This document shows, in pieces, positions 9,267 to 17,526 of a stretch of 59,414 nucleotides of DNA. Numbering within the stretch: position 1 is the first letter of the stretch; each line of letters starts with the position of its first letter. A model generated the notes under the pieces. It was not told the DNA's origin, ran no database searches, and was given only the letters and a program-made list of their open reading frames with translations. A program made the translations under genes and the position numbers. Origin of the DNA: Treponema sp. UBA4319 (GTDB taxonomy: Bacteria > Spirochaetota > Spirochaetia > Treponematales > Treponemataceae); assembly GCA_002393865.1 (NCBI GenBank), contig DGUD01000212.1, positions 1 through 59,414 on the forward strand. Direction: 5' to 3'.

Positions 9267-10306
9267 TGTGCGAGCAGGGCAGGAACCGTGCCGAGCGCCT
9301 CCGCCGTCATTTTGCTGTCCGCGCTCAGCGTCTTCTGGGGAACCGGCGCGGCCTGGCGGTAGCTGTCCGGCAGCGCGACCTGCTTGTTTACGGGGTACAT
9401 CCACTGCGTGAGCGGCAGCACGGACTGCGCCTCCTCAGAGATAAGGAAGTCCATAAAAGCCTTTGCGCCCTTTGGGTTCGGCGCGTTTTTCAGCAGCGCG
9501 TAGCCTTCCACCTGCTGCACATGTCCTTCCTCAAAGACGAGCGCCTGATAGCGCTTGTCGTGATCGTATTCGACGTTGTACGCAGGGCTTGTCGTATAGC
9601 TGATGACGAGCGGCGCCTCGTTCTTCATGAACATGCCCCATCCTGCAGACCATCCGGGCGTCATGGAGAGAATGTTCGGGCGGAGCTGCTTCCAGTAATC
9701 TTTATAGCCGTCGCCGAATACCGCCACCGTCCATGCGAGGAAGCCGAGCCCCGGCGTGGATGTGCGCGGATCCATCAGTATGATTTTTTTGCGGTAGATG
9801 TCCTTTGTCAGGTCTTCCAGCGATTGCGGAGCGGGGATGCGGCTCTGCGTGTCATAGATGATTGCGAAATGGCTGTAGTCATAAGGTGTCAGCAGCCCGT
9901 CGGCTCCGAGCGCGGCCGTCAGCTCCGGCGCGATAAGCTTGTCCGCGTCCTTCGGCGTGTATTTTGCGAGGATTCCTGCTTTCCGTGCCTCGTCCGCAAG
10001 GTTGTTGTCTATGCCGATGATGACATCGGCCTGCACCTTGTTTTTCTCTAGGATGGCTCGGTTCAGCGCCTGCACCGCGTCCCCGCAGTCCACGAGCGTA
10101 AGCTTGTAGCCGCTTGCCTTCTGGAATTTCTCAATCAGCTCCGGCCCCGGCCCCCACTCGCCGGCAAAGCTGTCATACGTGTACACGACGACTTCCTTTG
10201 CCCGTGCGGCCTTGCCCGTGGCTCTCTTGCTGCCACTCGCGAACTGGAGCGATACCATCATAATGGAAGCTAAAACAAATGTAGAAATGAAAGTATTTTT
10301 TTTCAT
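9263..10306 (-). CDS. thiB: Thiamine ABC transporter periplasmic binding protein
   Basis: 347 residues with an N-terminal signal peptide (MKKNTFISTFVLASIMMVSL). It is a type-II periplasmic binding fold of the TbpA/ThiB type: VVVYTYDSFAGEWGPG, QADVIIGIDNNL, GLLTPYDYSHFAIIYD, and SYTTSPAYNVEYD near the C-terminal lobe. It should capture thiamine or TPP and deliver it to ThiP. No lipobox Cys is visible, so it is likely soluble. The ATG at 10306 is preceded by GGAGGAAGG, which is also the 3' edge of the TPP riboswitch. Confidence 0.87.
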   Translation of the reverse strand: MKKNTFISTFVLASIMMVSLQFASGSKRATGKAARAKEVVVYTYDSFAGEWGPGPELIEKFQKASGYKLTLVDCGDAVQALNRAILEKNKVQADVIIGIDNNLADEARKAGILAKYTPKDADKLIAPELTAALGADGLLTPYDYSHFAIIYDTQSRIPAPQSLEDLTKDIYRKKIILMDPRTSTPGLGFLAWTVAVFGDGYKDYWKQLRPNILSMTPGWSAGWGMFMKNEAPLVISYTTSPAYNVEYDHDKRYQALVFEEGHVQQVEGYALLKNAPNPKGAKAFMDFLISEEAQSVLPLTQWMYPVNKQVALPDSYRQAAPVPQKTLSADSKMTAEALGTVPALLAQ

Positions 10307-10311
10307 ACCTT

Positions 10312-10408
10312 CCTCCGCCGGCATTATCCGGATCAGGATGAGGGCTCCGTGCGGAACCCCGCGGGTCTAATCTCAGGCTTCCGAAGAAACCACCCCGGTT
10401 TATGTGAG
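10312..10408 (-). promoter_or_regulatory. TPP (THI-box) riboswitch upstream of thiB
   Basis: Reading the minus strand, the conserved THI-box blocks appear in order: GGGGTGG, CTGAGATTAGACCCGC, then CCTGATCCGGATAATGCC and GGCGGAGGA. These are the pyrimidine-sensing CUGAGA and the pyrophosphate-sensing ACCUGAUC/AAUGCC cores. The 3' end of the aptamer contains the GGAGG that serves thiB, so ligand binding could directly hide the ribosome site. A terminator hairpin is not visible, which favours translational control. Confidence 0.93.
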
Positions 10409-10413
10409 GTATT

Positions 10414-10441
10414 AGTATACATATTTTTGTGTTTTAGTAAA
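10414..10441 (-). promoter_or_regulatory. Promoter of the thiBPQ operon
   Basis: Minus-strand TTTACT (-35, 10436-10441) and TATACT (-10, 10414-10419) are 16 bases apart. Initiation near 10407 would place the 5' end of the RNA exactly at the start of the riboswitch. Confidence 0.5.
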
Positions 10442-10472
10442 GGGGAGCGCCAGAAAGCGCCAGGGTGAAGAC

Positions 10473-10502
10473 TTGACAGACGTCATTGTTTGCCAGTAGC
10501 AT
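10473..10502 (+). promoter_or_regulatory. Promoter of the secreted hypothetical gene
   Basis: TTGACA at 10473-10478, an 18-base spacer and TAGCAT at 10497-10502. It is divergent from the thiamine operon. A G7 run (10530-10536) lies in the short leader before the ribosome site. Confidence 0.5.
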
Positions 10503-10550
10503 GTAAGCCGTGAGCGATGCGCCCGCTCCGGGGGGGCGCGAGGAGCGGAC

Positions 10551-11492
10551 ATGAAAATGAAAAGGACGACATTCCTGCTGTCACTCATGCTGGCGGCAGC
10601 CGCCTGTGCCGTGCATGCGGAAGGGCTTTCGCTGAAGGCCAAGAAGACGAAGGCGACGAAGGTGGAGCCGGTCTGCATACAGAAGATAGGGGCTACGGCG
10701 GAAAGCGGGGACGGGACGCAGCAGGAGCTGGAGGGCATCTTCTTCCTCTTCGAGATCTCAAAGCTCAAGAAAAACGACAGGGTCCTGTACATGCAGGAGC
10801 TGCGGGACTTCACGATAGACGGCATGAGCTACGCGCAGATGACGCAGGAGCAGCTCGGCCTCGAGGTCGAGCCGCAGAGCGAAATCATCGAATCGTCCAA
10901 ACTTATCGCAGGCAATCCCGCCCTAAAGAAGATACTGAAGAACGAAAAGAGCGGGCTCGCCATGCAGACCGCCATCTACGGGACCGCGCTGCCCGCATCG
11001 GGAACGGTGGCGGTGACGCTCCAGATCGGCTGGGCGGAACTGAACGAGGCGAAGACTGAGATGGTCAACGGCAGCACGGAAGACTTCACCTTCACGTTCG
11101 ACCTGGCGTCGCTGGTGGACGAGGAGCGGACTGCGGAGATAACGGAACAGGAGAAGGCCGAACTTCTGCGCCGCATCAGCGCATTCAGGGACGACACGGA
11201 CTTCTCCCGGAACAACCTGAAAAACTACTCGGACATCATCGCATTCGCCTCGGAAAACGAGGCCGTGCACATCGCGCTCGGCCCCGACTCCTTTCCCGAT
11301 GAAGTTTCTAAAAGCAGCTACGCGCCCGTGTTCCTGCTCGCCTACGTGTGCGGCAACCTGGAATCGCAGCTGCAATCGGGCAGCTACACGAACAATCCTG
11401 AAGCCGGCATCGCGTTCGAGCTGCTCAAGTACAGGCAGCTGAAGGAACAGGATCCGTCCGTCAGCATCCGCTTCTTTGAGGACAGGCGCTAG
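10551..11492 (+). CDS. Exported protein of unknown function
   Basis: 313 residues beginning with a clear Sec signal peptide (FLLSLMLAAAACAVHA, cleavage near residue 22). The mature protein is charged, with alternating strand-like and helical stretches and no membrane segment. I recognise no domain. Residues about 55-80 (GIFFLFEISKLKKNDRVLYM) and 140-185 (GTVAVTLQIGWAELNEAK) look like beta-sandwich strands. AGGAGCGG precedes the ATG. It stands alone with its own promoter and is followed by the FHA promoter, so it is probably monocistronic. No function is proposed. Confidence 0.7.
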   Translation: MKMKRTTFLLSLMLAAAACAVHAEGLSLKAKKTKATKVEPVCIQKIGATAESGDGTQQELEGIFFLFEISKLKKNDRVLYMQELRDFTIDGMSYAQMTQEQLGLEVEPQSEIIESSKLIAGNPALKKILKNEKSGLAMQTAIYGTALPASGTVAVTLQIGWAELNEAKTEMVNGSTEDFTFTFDLASLVDEERTAEITEQEKAELLRRISAFRDDTDFSRNNLKNYSDIIAFASENEAVHIALGPDSFPDEVSKSSYAPVFLLAYVCGNLESQLQSGSYTNNPEAGIAFELLKYRQLKEQDPSVSIRFFEDRR

Positions 11493-11582
11493 AAGGAAGG
11501 CCGGCCTGCTCCGCGTGAGGCGAATTTTATCTTAAAAATTCTGTTTTTTACGGCTTCTCTATTTGTGTTTTTCCTATGCTGA

Positions 11583-11591
11583 TGGTATAAT
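11583..11591 (+). promoter_or_regulatory. Extended -10 promoter of the FHA-phosphatase-kinase cassette
   Basis: TGGTATAAT at 11583-11591 is an extended -10 element with a perfect TATAAT; the -35 (TTGTGT, 11563-11568) is weak. The hexamer ends 9 bases before the ATG at 11601, so the mRNA would have almost no leader. Confidence 0.55.
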
Positions 11592-11600
11592 GGAAGTATT

Positions 11601-11945
11601 ATGGCAGAAACAACGATAGTTACAAGCAGCCCGCTGGGGCAGCACCTTGACAAGATTGCGGAGGCTCAGCAGGTCTCTTACCTTGTGTTCAACAAGAAGA
11701 AAATCGAGCTGGTGGCAAAAATTTCCATCGGTCGGGAGAGCGACAACGATATTGTCATAGACAGCAAGCTTGCCAGCCGCCATCACTGCATCATCCAGAA
11801 AATCCGCGATGCCTATTTCCTGAAAGACGAGAACAGCACGAACGGCACGTACATCAACGGCCGCCGCATTCCTTCCGATAAATATGTCCGCCTGAACGTG
11901 GGGGACAAGGTCACCGTCGGCTCTTCGAATATCGTGATGGCATAG
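11601..11945 (+). CDS. FHA-domain protein
   Basis: 114 residues, essentially one forkhead-associated domain (about 30-112). It has the canonical phosphothreonine-binding signature: GRES, then SRHHCII, then ENSTNGTYING. FHA domains bind pThr peptides produced by Ser/Thr kinases. The next two genes are a PPP phosphatase (1-base gap) and a Hanks-type kinase, so this is likely a reader or adaptor of that kinase. There is no signal peptide or membrane segment, so it is cytoplasmic. Confidence 0.9.
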   Translation: MAETTIVTSSPLGQHLDKIAEAQQVSYLVFNKKKIELVAKISIGRESDNDIVIDSKLASRHHCIIQKIRDAYFLKDENSTNGTYINGRRIPSDKYVRLNVGDKVTVGSSNIVMA

Positions 11946-11946
11946 C

Positions 11947-13023
11947 ATGCTTTCTACGGAAGAACTGTTCGCGCTCAAAAGCTCCATCATCTCGTGGCGT
12001 GACGAAGGCTCCCTGCCCCGCGAGGAGAGCCTCTGCGCTCTTCTTGACGAGACGATAAGCACGCTGGAAAGGGAGGACGCCGCCTACCGCCCCCGCGCGC
12101 ACGACGGAAAACCGGGCGGGCTCCTTGATTTTTCGGGAGACGGGCTGCCGGCCGTCATCGTGCCGGATTTGCATGCCCGCCCGGATTTCCTTATCCGCCT
12201 GCTTGGCTGCGGTTTCGGGGACGGATCGGTGCTTTCGGCGCTGAACGGGGGGCTCCTCAACCTTATCTGTGTGGGGGACGGCGTGCACACGGAGACTATG
12301 ACGTGGGCCTATGACCGCTGGAAGGAGTCCCTGCTTGCATGGGAGCAGGGCAACGTGGACTGCGCGGGCATGCGCGCCGAGATGCACGAAGGTTTTGCGA
12401 CGATGATGGCCGTTGCCGCCCTCAAGAACGCTTTTCCCCGCCATTTCCATTTCCTCAAGGGGAACCACGAGAATATCCTGAACCGCGAGGGCGGCGGCGA
12501 TCATCCCTTCCGTAAATTCGCCTGCGAGGGCGAGATGGTGCGCAGCTTTATCGCCACCGTGTACGGCGATGTCCTGCTGCACCTTATCCACTGCTTTGAG
12601 CAGGCGTTGCCGCTGGTCGTCATCGGGGGCAATTTTGGTGTGAGCCACGCGGAACCCTTTGCCGCGTACAGCAGGGATGAGATTGTCAACAGCCGCTTTC
12701 ATGGCCAGCTTGTACACGATTTTACGTGGACGGCAAACGGCGAGGCTCTGGACGGCAGCGTGCAGGAGCAGTTTGCGGTGCTGAACAGCGCGGGCGATGC
12801 GGAGCGGATGCGCTGGTTTGGCGGCCATCGTCCGGTGGAGGGTAAGTATGCTTTGCGGCAGGATGCCTCCTTTGTGCAGATTCATAATCCGAATGAGATG
12901 AATGTGGCTCTTGTGCCTCCTGACAGGGAATTCTGCCCGGAGACGGATATCATAGATATTGGGGCTGTCCGGAAAATTCAGAGTTCCGGGTCTGGCTGCT
13001 CTGTATGTGTAAGGAGTTCTTGA
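11947..13023 (+). CDS. PPP-type metallophosphatase (predicted Ser/Thr phosphatase)
   Basis: 358 residues. Calcineurin-like metal-binding motifs are present in order: PDLHARPDF (D-x-H, about 73-75), VGDGVHTE (GD, about 109-110, in place of the usual GDxVDRG), KGNHEN (GNHE, about 171-174) and GVSHAEP. The arrangement fits bacterial PPP phosphatases, and the missing Arg of GDxVDRG is a modest divergence. It is encoded between an FHA protein and a Ser/Thr kinase with 1-base gaps, so reversal of the kinase's phosphorylation is the simplest role (inference). The C-terminus (after 330) is Ser/Cys-rich and of no known type. Confidence 0.75.
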   Translation: MLSTEELFALKSSIISWRDEGSLPREESLCALLDETISTLEREDAAYRPRAHDGKPGGLLDFSGDGLPAVIVPDLHARPDFLIRLLGCGFGDGSVLSALNGGLLNLICVGDGVHTETMTWAYDRWKESLLAWEQGNVDCAGMRAEMHEGFATMMAVAALKNAFPRHFHFLKGNHENILNREGGGDHPFRKFACEGEMVRSFIATVYGDVLLHLIHCFEQALPLVVIGGNFGVSHAEPFAAYSRDEIVNSRFHGQLVHDFTWTANGEALDGSVQEQFAVLNSAGDAERMRWFGGHRPVEGKYALRQDASFVQIHNPNEMNVALVPPDREFCPETDIIDIGAVRKIQSSGSGCSVCVRSS

Positions 13024-13024
13024 T

Positions 13025-14869
13025 ATGATTTCTTCCGAAAAAGCTGGCGTAAGCGCAAAGCTTCCTGCATCACGTGCGGCTGAGGGAAAGCCGTCCGCAG
13101 CACGCCCGGCGGCCACAGGCAGGGCTGCTGGCGCGGCTCATGCAGCCCACGCTGCATCCCCCGCACGGCCAGCCGCCTCCCGTCCGGTGGCGGGACGTAG
13201 TGCCGCTGCCCCGGCGATGATAGGGAAATATGCGATTCGTTCCGTTGTGGCGCTCGGCGGTATGGGGAGAATCTACAAGGCTGTGCACCCGACGCTCAAG
13301 CGGGACGTCATCATAAAGGAGCTGCTCCTGCGCAAGGGGGACTCTGCCGTCAGGGAGCGCTTTAAGCGGGAGGCGACGATTCTGCTGGATTTGAACAGCC
13401 CCTACGTCGTCCGTATGTTCGATTATTTTTCCGAGGGGCGCAAGGATTACATCGTCCTTGAATTTGTGGACGGCCTCTCTCTGGACAAGCTGCTGGAAAA
13501 GCAGTACTGCCTTTCTCCCCAGCTTGCCCTGCTCATCTTTCTTGATGCCTGCTACGGGCTGCAGAGCGCGCATCGCCGCAAAATCGTGCACCGCGACATA
13601 AAGCCGGGCAACATACTGATTTCCCGCCGCGGGGAGGTAAAGCTTTCCGATTTCGGTATTGCCGGGGGCGAGAAAGAGAAGGATTCCCCTGCCGCGGACG
13701 GCGCGGATGCCCCCGCAGCGATACGGGGCGCCAGCGATGACGGGCTGACCAAAGTCGGTACCACGCTCGGCACCCCCGCGTATATGTCGCCGGAGCAGCT
13801 TGACGATTCCCGCTCGGTGGATGAGCGGGCCGATATTTATTCCATGGGCGTCATGCTCTACCAGATGACGACCGGCGACCGTCCCTACAAGGGCGATATG
13901 GCTCCCGATACCATCGAGAAGATTCGGCGGGGGCAGTACATTCCGCCGGAGCAGCTGAATAAATCCCTGCCCCTGATTGTGCGCAAGCTGGTGCGCAAGA
14001 TGATGCAGCCTGACCCAAAGCGCCGCTACCAGACCATAGAGCCCGTCATCAAGCAGATAAAACGCTATCTGAGCAAGTATGACCGTCACGAAATCCGCAA
14101 GGAGCTGGCGACCATCGTCGTGTCCGCGAACCCGGAGGAGCTGCAGGTACACGAGCCGAAGAACAAGAATGTGCGGCGTGTCTGTGCCGCGGCTATTGTG
14201 CTGGCGCTGCTTGTCTTTGCAGGCTTCAAGGGCGTCTACTACCGTACGCTGCTCCGTCCGTGGTATGTGCCGGTGACATTGCAGATGCAGATTCCCGTGA
14301 TGGATATCAATACCGCATATACGGCGGATTTGCCGGCAAAGGCATTTTTCTTCCACAACCGGGACGATATTCCGGAGGTGAAGGGCATCAACTTCAGCCG
14401 CGTCTTTGCCGCAAAGCGGCGCCAGTCTGCCTCCGACAAGAACAACGTGACGCTTGTCACAAAGGCGGTCTCCTTAAAGCCGGGCGACTATCGCATCAAG
14501 ATTGTTTCCGGCCCGTATATCTTGTGGCAGAGCGTGACGGTTGCCAAGGGCGCCCCGGAGACGCTGACTTTTGATTTCCTTAAGGCAGAGAAGCGTTCCC
14601 TGTCCATCAGTATGCGGGCGCTGGATTACGAGACCGGTGCGGATATCACGGAGAAGACCCAGTTCCAGATTCTGACCGGCAGCAAGTGGACGGATTTGTC
14701 AAAGGTCAAATCCGGTAGCATTGCCTCCGGGCAGGTCATCCATGTGCGGGCTGTGGCCGAAGGCTACGAGCAGGAGGCCTTCGGGCTTGCGATTGACTGG
14801 TACCAGGATTCCCTGGATGTGACCGCGAGCCTGCACCGGAAAGCTGCTGCCGCAAGCCCTGCCGAATAA
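13025..14869 (+). CDS. Hanks-type Ser/Thr protein kinase with one membrane span
   Basis: 614 residues. An Ala/Pro-rich N-terminal linker (1-63) precedes the kinase domain (about 66-350). Visible motifs are a Gly loop ALGGMGRIYKAV, catalytic VHRDIKPGNIL (about 187-198), DFG, a glycine/alanine-rich activation loop, GTPAYMSPEQ, and the family's R near the C-lobe end. A single TM helix lies at about 384-403 and an extracytoplasmic C-terminal region (404-614) has no PASTA repeats. All catalytic residues are intact. It is probably a transmembrane sensor kinase whose signals are read by the FHA protein and erased by the adjacent phosphatase. Confidence 0.9.
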   Translation: MISSEKAGVSAKLPASRAAEGKPSAARPAATGRAAGAAHAAHAASPARPAASRPVAGRSAAAPAMIGKYAIRSVVALGGMGRIYKAVHPTLKRDVIIKELLLRKGDSAVRERFKREATILLDLNSPYVVRMFDYFSEGRKDYIVLEFVDGLSLDKLLEKQYCLSPQLALLIFLDACYGLQSAHRRKIVHRDIKPGNILISRRGEVKLSDFGIAGGEKEKDSPAADGADAPAAIRGASDDGLTKVGTTLGTPAYMSPEQLDDSRSVDERADIYSMGVMLYQMTTGDRPYKGDMAPDTIEKIRRGQYIPPEQLNKSLPLIVRKLVRKMMQPDPKRRYQTIEPVIKQIKRYLSKYDRHEIRKELATIVVSANPEELQVHEPKNKNVRRVCAAAIVLALLVFAGFKGVYYRTLLRPWYVPVTLQMQIPVMDINTAYTADLPAKAFFFHNRDDIPEVKGINFSRVFAAKRRQSASDKNNVTLVTKAVSLKPGDYRIKIVSGPYILWQSVTVAKGAPETLTFDFLKAEKRSLSISMRALDYETGADITEKTQFQILTGSKWTDLSKVKSGSIASGQVIHVRAVAEGYEQEAFGLAIDWYQDSLDVTASLHRKAAAASPAE

Positions 14870-14897
14870 GTTCAGTCCGGAGACAGGAGGCGCATCC

Positions 14898-15698
14898 ATG
14901 GTGATTTTGTTTCTGACGACGCAGGAGGCGGTGTGCAGCAGGATTGTGTCCCTGCTTTCCGGCTCCGGCCATATCATGCAGGTCTTCACCGAGCCGAGGA
15001 AATTCTATTCCACGGTCCTTTCCTCCGGAAGGTCAAAGATAGACCTGCTTGCCTGTGACTATCTGGCCTTTGGCGGGGATGAGATTGACCTTTTTTCCAT
15101 TATGGAGCAGCATCACAGCGTCGTTCCCCTGTTCTACTACAATACGCCGTTCCCGGCGCCGGAAGACCGCGCTTTCTTCTGGTACGAGAACATAAAGCGC
15201 CGTCAGTCAAAGTTCCTGTCGCCGGAGTCGCTGGAGCCGCTTCTGCCTGTTCTCGTGAGCATTCAGGATGTCATAAACCGTCGCGATGTCTTTCCCTATA
15301 TCCGGCTGCTGAACCCTCCGCTTCCGTTCCGGGAGGAGGGCGCCCAGGAGCTGCTTGACTTTGACTTGGACGAATTCCGTCGCAGGCACCATATACAGTC
15401 ATCCCGCTTTGTGCTGCTCCAGTATCTGTACGAGCATAGGAACGAAGAGCTTGAGGCCGATACCATCTGCGAATATCTGTGGAAAACCGTGTCCGAGGAA
15501 AAAATCAGCACGCTCTATTCCTATATCCACGACCTGCGGAAGGCCTGCGAAAAAGAAGAGGCGTTCTATATCGCGATAGAACGCCCGGCAAAGCGGACAT
15601 ATTCCCTTGTGGTGCGCAAATCAAAGGATTCGCGGGAGGAATTCTTCTCCGCAAAAGAATTTTTTGCGCGCCATAAGCCGGTGCCTGTCACATTTTAG
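14898..15698 (+). CDS. Putative winged-helix regulator with receiver-like N-terminus
   Basis: 266 residues. The C-terminal part (about 158-245) resembles an OmpR/SARP-type winged-helix DNA-binding domain: FVLLQYLYEHRNEELEADTI, then an ISTLYSYIHDLRKACE recognition helix and a YSLV wing. The N-terminal 120 residues have an alternating beta/alpha pattern like a response-regulator receiver (VILFLTT, IDLLACDYLAF, VVPLFYYN), but the acidic pocket is not clear, so it may be a pseudo-receiver. AGGAGG lies upstream of the ATG. Lying 28 bases after the kinase gene, it may be a kinase target (inference). It converges with the next gene. Confidence 0.6.
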   Translation: MVILFLTTQEAVCSRIVSLLSGSGHIMQVFTEPRKFYSTVLSSGRSKIDLLACDYLAFGGDEIDLFSIMEQHHSVVPLFYYNTPFPAPEDRAFFWYENIKRRQSKFLSPESLEPLLPVLVSIQDVINRRDVFPYIRLLNPPLPFREEGAQELLDFDLDEFRRRHHIQSSRFVLLQYLYEHRNEELEADTICEYLWKTVSEEKISTLYSYIHDLRKACEKEEAFYIAIERPAKRTYSLVVRKSKDSREEFFSAKEFFARHKPVPVTF

Positions 15699-15703
15699 CC
15701 CCG

Positions 15704-17119
15704 CTACTGCCCGCTGTTCTTGTAATCCCGGTTGTAGAGCCACAGGTACTGCCTGTCCAGATTCCTGAGCGCGCTGACGTCAAAGATGGCGGTGCAGGGC
15801 GGCTCGTTGAACGGAGTCGTGCGGACGATGAACTGGCTTGCGTTCCTGAGCTTGTCAAGCAGCGCCGCGATGTCCCCGTTGTAGAAGCTTGCTTTCTCAT
15901 CGGTTGAGAGCAGCCATTCCTCTGTTTTTGCCTTGTCGTCGTCTATGCGGTAGGTCACATAGCAGGAGCGCTCGTTCAGGAATTCCTTCCAGTTCACGTA
16001 CAGCTCCGGCTTGCTGCCTTCCTTCTTCTTGATGACAAGCGTCACGTTGTCCACGTAGTCGTTCACCCGCTGCGGGGCGTTGAAAACGATGTAGAGCACT
16101 TTCTTGTCGTCGATGGGGTCGGTCTTTATCGAAGTGAACGGCTTGTCGCTGCCAAGCTCGTCGGCCGCAAGGACTTCCTCGCGGATTTCGTCGTTCTCCG
16201 CGTCAAAGGAGAAGAATTCTGCCGGGACTGCCGGCGTCGCGGCGGGGTCGTACTGGATGTCCCGTTTTGTCCTGAGCAGGGGATGGTCGTACTTGAAGTC
16301 GTCGTTTTTGTTCTCAAAGAAAGAATCCTTCTGTGTCCAGTTCCCCTTGGAATCATACGTGTACTTGTATACGTATATGGAATCCGCGCTCGTCTCCTTT
16401 ACGCAGTCGCCGTTTTCGTTGAGCTCAAAGCTTTCTTCCATGTAGCGCTTGTTGTTGCGGTAGTAGACCTTGCGCTGTCTGGTGGCGCTGTCTTTTTCCA
16501 CCACGATGGAAGAAATCTTGCCGTCCGTATAGTGATAGTAGTAGACGGAATCAGGGTTTTCTGCCATAGAGAGGACATCCTTGCGCAGGTCGCCGCTATA
16601 TGCGTAATGCAGGGTCTTCTTAGCCTTCGCTATGCTGCCGTCGGAAGCATAGCTGTACTCGTAGGACACATATTCGCCGTCCTCTTTGCCAAGCTCAAAG
16701 CTCTGCTTCTTGATTTTTTCGCCGCCGTCCACAGAGACATACTGCGTGTATCCCGAATAATCCTCCGTGTATTCGTAGCTGGTGACGCTGGTGCTGCCTT
16801 TTGTCTGGAGCGTGCTTGTGCTGAGCAGCCCGTCGCTGGTGAACGTCAGCTTTTCGTAGGCATAGGGCTTGCCTGCATCGTTGTAGCGGATGACGGAAAG
16901 CGTCCTGCCCGTCCAGTTATAGTGCTTGATGTTCTTTCTGAGCGTCGGGTGCTCGGTAATCTTGCCATTCTCGTCGGAAAGCGTGTATATGGTCTCCGTA
17001 ATCAGGCTGGGCTGCGAGTGGATGTCCGAGAGCAGGTCGCGCACATTCGGAGCCTTATCAAATGCATACAGGCTTGCAACGAGGAGCGCCTGCAGCAGGA
17101 AAAATAAAATTAGCTTCAT
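15704..17119 (-). CDS. Exported repeat-containing protein of unknown function
   Basis: 471 residues with a signal peptide (MKLILFFLLQALLVASLYAF). The middle (about 60-300) contains loosely repeated Tyr/Asp-rich strands such as YEYSYASDGSIAK and YKYTYDSKGNW, like degenerate RHS/YD repeats or the repeat sheets of bacterial surface proteins. The last 150 residues (VTYRIDDDKAKTEEWLL... then LRNASQFIVRTTPFNEPP and FDVSALRNLD) look like the small beta-domain found in T6SS-associated/invasion-like periplasmic proteins. Start ATG 17119 is chosen because it begins the signal peptide; the longer frame runs into the tRNA terminator. No function assigned. Confidence 0.65.
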   Translation of the reverse strand: MKLILFFLLQALLVASLYAFDKAPNVRDLLSDIHSQPSLITETIYTLSDENGKITEHPTLRKNIKHYNWTGRTLSVIRYNDAGKPYAYEKLTFTSDGLLSTSTLQTKGSTSVTSYEYTEDYSGYTQYVSVDGGEKIKKQSFELGKEDGEYVSYEYSYASDGSIAKAKKTLHYAYSGDLRKDVLSMAENPDSVYYYHYTDGKISSIVVEKDSATRQRKVYYRNNKRYMEESFELNENGDCVKETSADSIYVYKYTYDSKGNWTQKDSFFENKNDDFKYDHPLLRTKRDIQYDPAATPAVPAEFFSFDAENDEIREEVLAADELGSDKPFTSIKTDPIDDKKVLYIVFNAPQRVNDYVDNVTLVIKKKEGSKPELYVNWKEFLNERSCYVTYRIDDDKAKTEEWLLSTDEKASFYNGDIAALLDKLRNASQFIVRTTPFNEPPCTAIFDVSALRNLDRQYLWLYNRDYKNSGQ

Positions 17120-17165
17120 AATGAAAATGATACCATTGAACAGGAAATAAGACAAGGACTGAGGG

Positions 17166-17197
17166 AAGAAAAAAGCACCTGCGTGACAGGTGCTTTT
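17166..17197 (-). terminator. Rho-independent terminator after tRNA-Lys
   Basis: Reading the minus strand, an 11-bp perfect stem (AAAAGCACCTG / CAGGTGCTTTT) with a 5-base loop is followed by a T run. It lies directly 3' of the tRNA gene. Confidence 0.9.
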
Positions 17198-17199
17198 CA

Positions 17200-17272
17200 T
17201 GAGCTATTGCAGATTCGAACTGCAGACCCACGCCTTAAAAGGGCGTTGCTCTACCTACTGAGCTAATAGCCC
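17200..17272 (-). tRNA. tRNA-Lys (anticodon TTT)
   Basis: A full cloverleaf can be folded: acceptor GGGCTAT/ATAGCTC, D-arm GCTC...GAGC, anticodon stem ACGCC/GGCGT around loop CTTTTAA (anticodon TTT), and T-arm TGCAG-TTCGAAT-CTGCA. The discriminator is A and CCA is not encoded, so it must be added. It has its own promoter and terminator. Confidence 0.97.
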
Positions 17273-17298
17273 ATCACTCCGTTAAAGAAGTGACTATA

Positions 17299-17327
17299 AG
17301 TATATATCAATCCCGGCGCTTTGTCAA
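17299..17327 (-). promoter_or_regulatory. Strong sigma70 promoter of tRNA-Lys
   Basis: TTGACA (-35, minus strand 17322-17327), a 17-base spacer and TATACT (-10, 17299-17304) lie just upstream of the tRNA. It is one of the closest matches to the sigma70 consensus found in this window. Confidence 0.9.
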
Positions 17328-17526
17328 GGGGCGCGCAAGGTATTTTTGCGCAGAAAAGCGTTTTTGCGCATAAGGGGCACGGCGATGCCGCGGCTTAAAA
17401 AAATCGTTTTTTTCCAGTTTTTTACCAACCTTTTTTACCGTTCCTGCACTATATACGTGTAAAAGCAATCGTGCTGCAGCAAAATTGCCTTACATGAACG
17501 TGTCGTTATCTGGTAGAGTGTAAGAG

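Noticed and set aside
9267..9404. Upstream extension of thiP
   Set aside because: It is out-of-frame thiB sequence; the ATGA overlap at 9266 gives a clean start.
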